This document shows positions 5,334-5,363 of a stretch of 5,363 nt of DNA, piece by piece. Made by a program: the position numbers and the translations under genes. Positions within the stretch are counted from its first letter, which is position 1. The number at the start of each line of letters is the position of its first letter. The DNA is from Patescibacteria group bacterium (GTDB taxonomy: Bacteria > Patescibacteriota > Microgenomatia > UBA12405 > JAHJSD01), in NCBI GenBank assembly GCA_018830585.1, contig JAHJSD010000010.1, forward strand, positions 1 through 5,363. Direction: 5' to 3'. Below the pieces are notes generated by a model that saw only the letters and a list, made by a program, of their open reading frames with translations, had not been told where the DNA came from and made no database searches.

Positions 5334-5363
5334 CGTCGTTCCGAGTGAACGAAGAAAGACAAG
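5334..5363. repeat. Partial repeat running off the right edge
   Basis: CGTCGTTCCGAGTGAACGAAGAA (from 5334) follows the pattern of the copy B left arm, with substitutions and the same CGAAGAA ending. The right arm, if present, lies outside the window. Confidence 0.5.

Larger units (their letters stand above)
4840..5363. other. Gene-free, repeat- and hairpin-rich region downstream of the operon
   Basis: No credible gene was found on either strand. Open frames here run through the palindromic repeats and encode the phrases expected of translated repeats (for example LRMT on the minus strand). Bases 4840-4949 are plainer: a T5 run at 4850-4854 follows a weak CGG/CCG dyad at the end of the last gene, which is not a convincing terminator. 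From 4950 onward nearly everything is repeat copies or separate hairpins, listed individually. The base composition is visibly richer in G+C than the operon. Confidence 0.7.

Noticed and set aside
4950..5363. CRISPR array
   Set aside because: Repeat copies are about 95-110 bases, palindromic, unevenly spaced and without uniform spacers; no cas gene is present.

Overview
The window holds one compact, co-directional operon of four protein genes on the plus strand (about 129-4839), followed by roughly 520 bases of non-coding DNA packed with imperfect palindromic repeats. The moderately AT-rich genes, near-zero or overlapping gene spacing, lack of clear Shine-Dalgarno sequences, standard stop codons (two genes end in TGA) and gene content fit a candidate-phyla-radiation bacterium, perhaps Microgenomates. 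This placement is an inference from gene style and memory of similar sequences; there is no marker gene in the window.

Layout: bases 1-90 are the left edge and hold a short degenerate tandem repeat. A near-consensus sigma-70-type promoter (TTGAAA, 17-bp spacer, TATAAT) lies at 91-119, only about 10 bases before the first credible ATG at 129, so the operon mRNA probably starts at or next to its start codon. The genes are: a PIG-V/Gpi18-like polytopic glycosyltransferase (129-1328); an alkaline-phosphatase-superfamily phosphodiesterase/phosphatase with a complete two-metal site and no signal peptide (1336-2793); a Wzx/MATE-like polysaccharide flippase (2786-4066); and a DPM1/GT2-like glycosyltransferase (4030-4839). 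The last two overlap by 37 bases, and an A8 run in the overlap offers a dnaX-type slippery heptamer in the correct frame.

Working together (inference): the GT2 enzyme would make a polyprenyl-phosphate sugar or extend a lipid-linked glycan on the cytoplasmic face. The flippase would move the lipid-linked glycan across the membrane, and the GT-C enzyme would add a sugar on the outer face using the polyprenyl-phosphate sugar. The phosphodiesterase would act on a cytosolic phosphate ester or diester in the same pathway. The set suggests a small surface glycan or glycolipid pathway; polymer and substrate cannot be told from sequence.

The 3' region (4840-5363) has no credible gene. It contains two full copies and two partial copies of a palindromic repeat with ends like CGTCATTCTGA / TCAGGATGACG, plus several independent hairpins. 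It looks like a landing ground for a small non-autonomous repeat family, and the last copy runs off the window.
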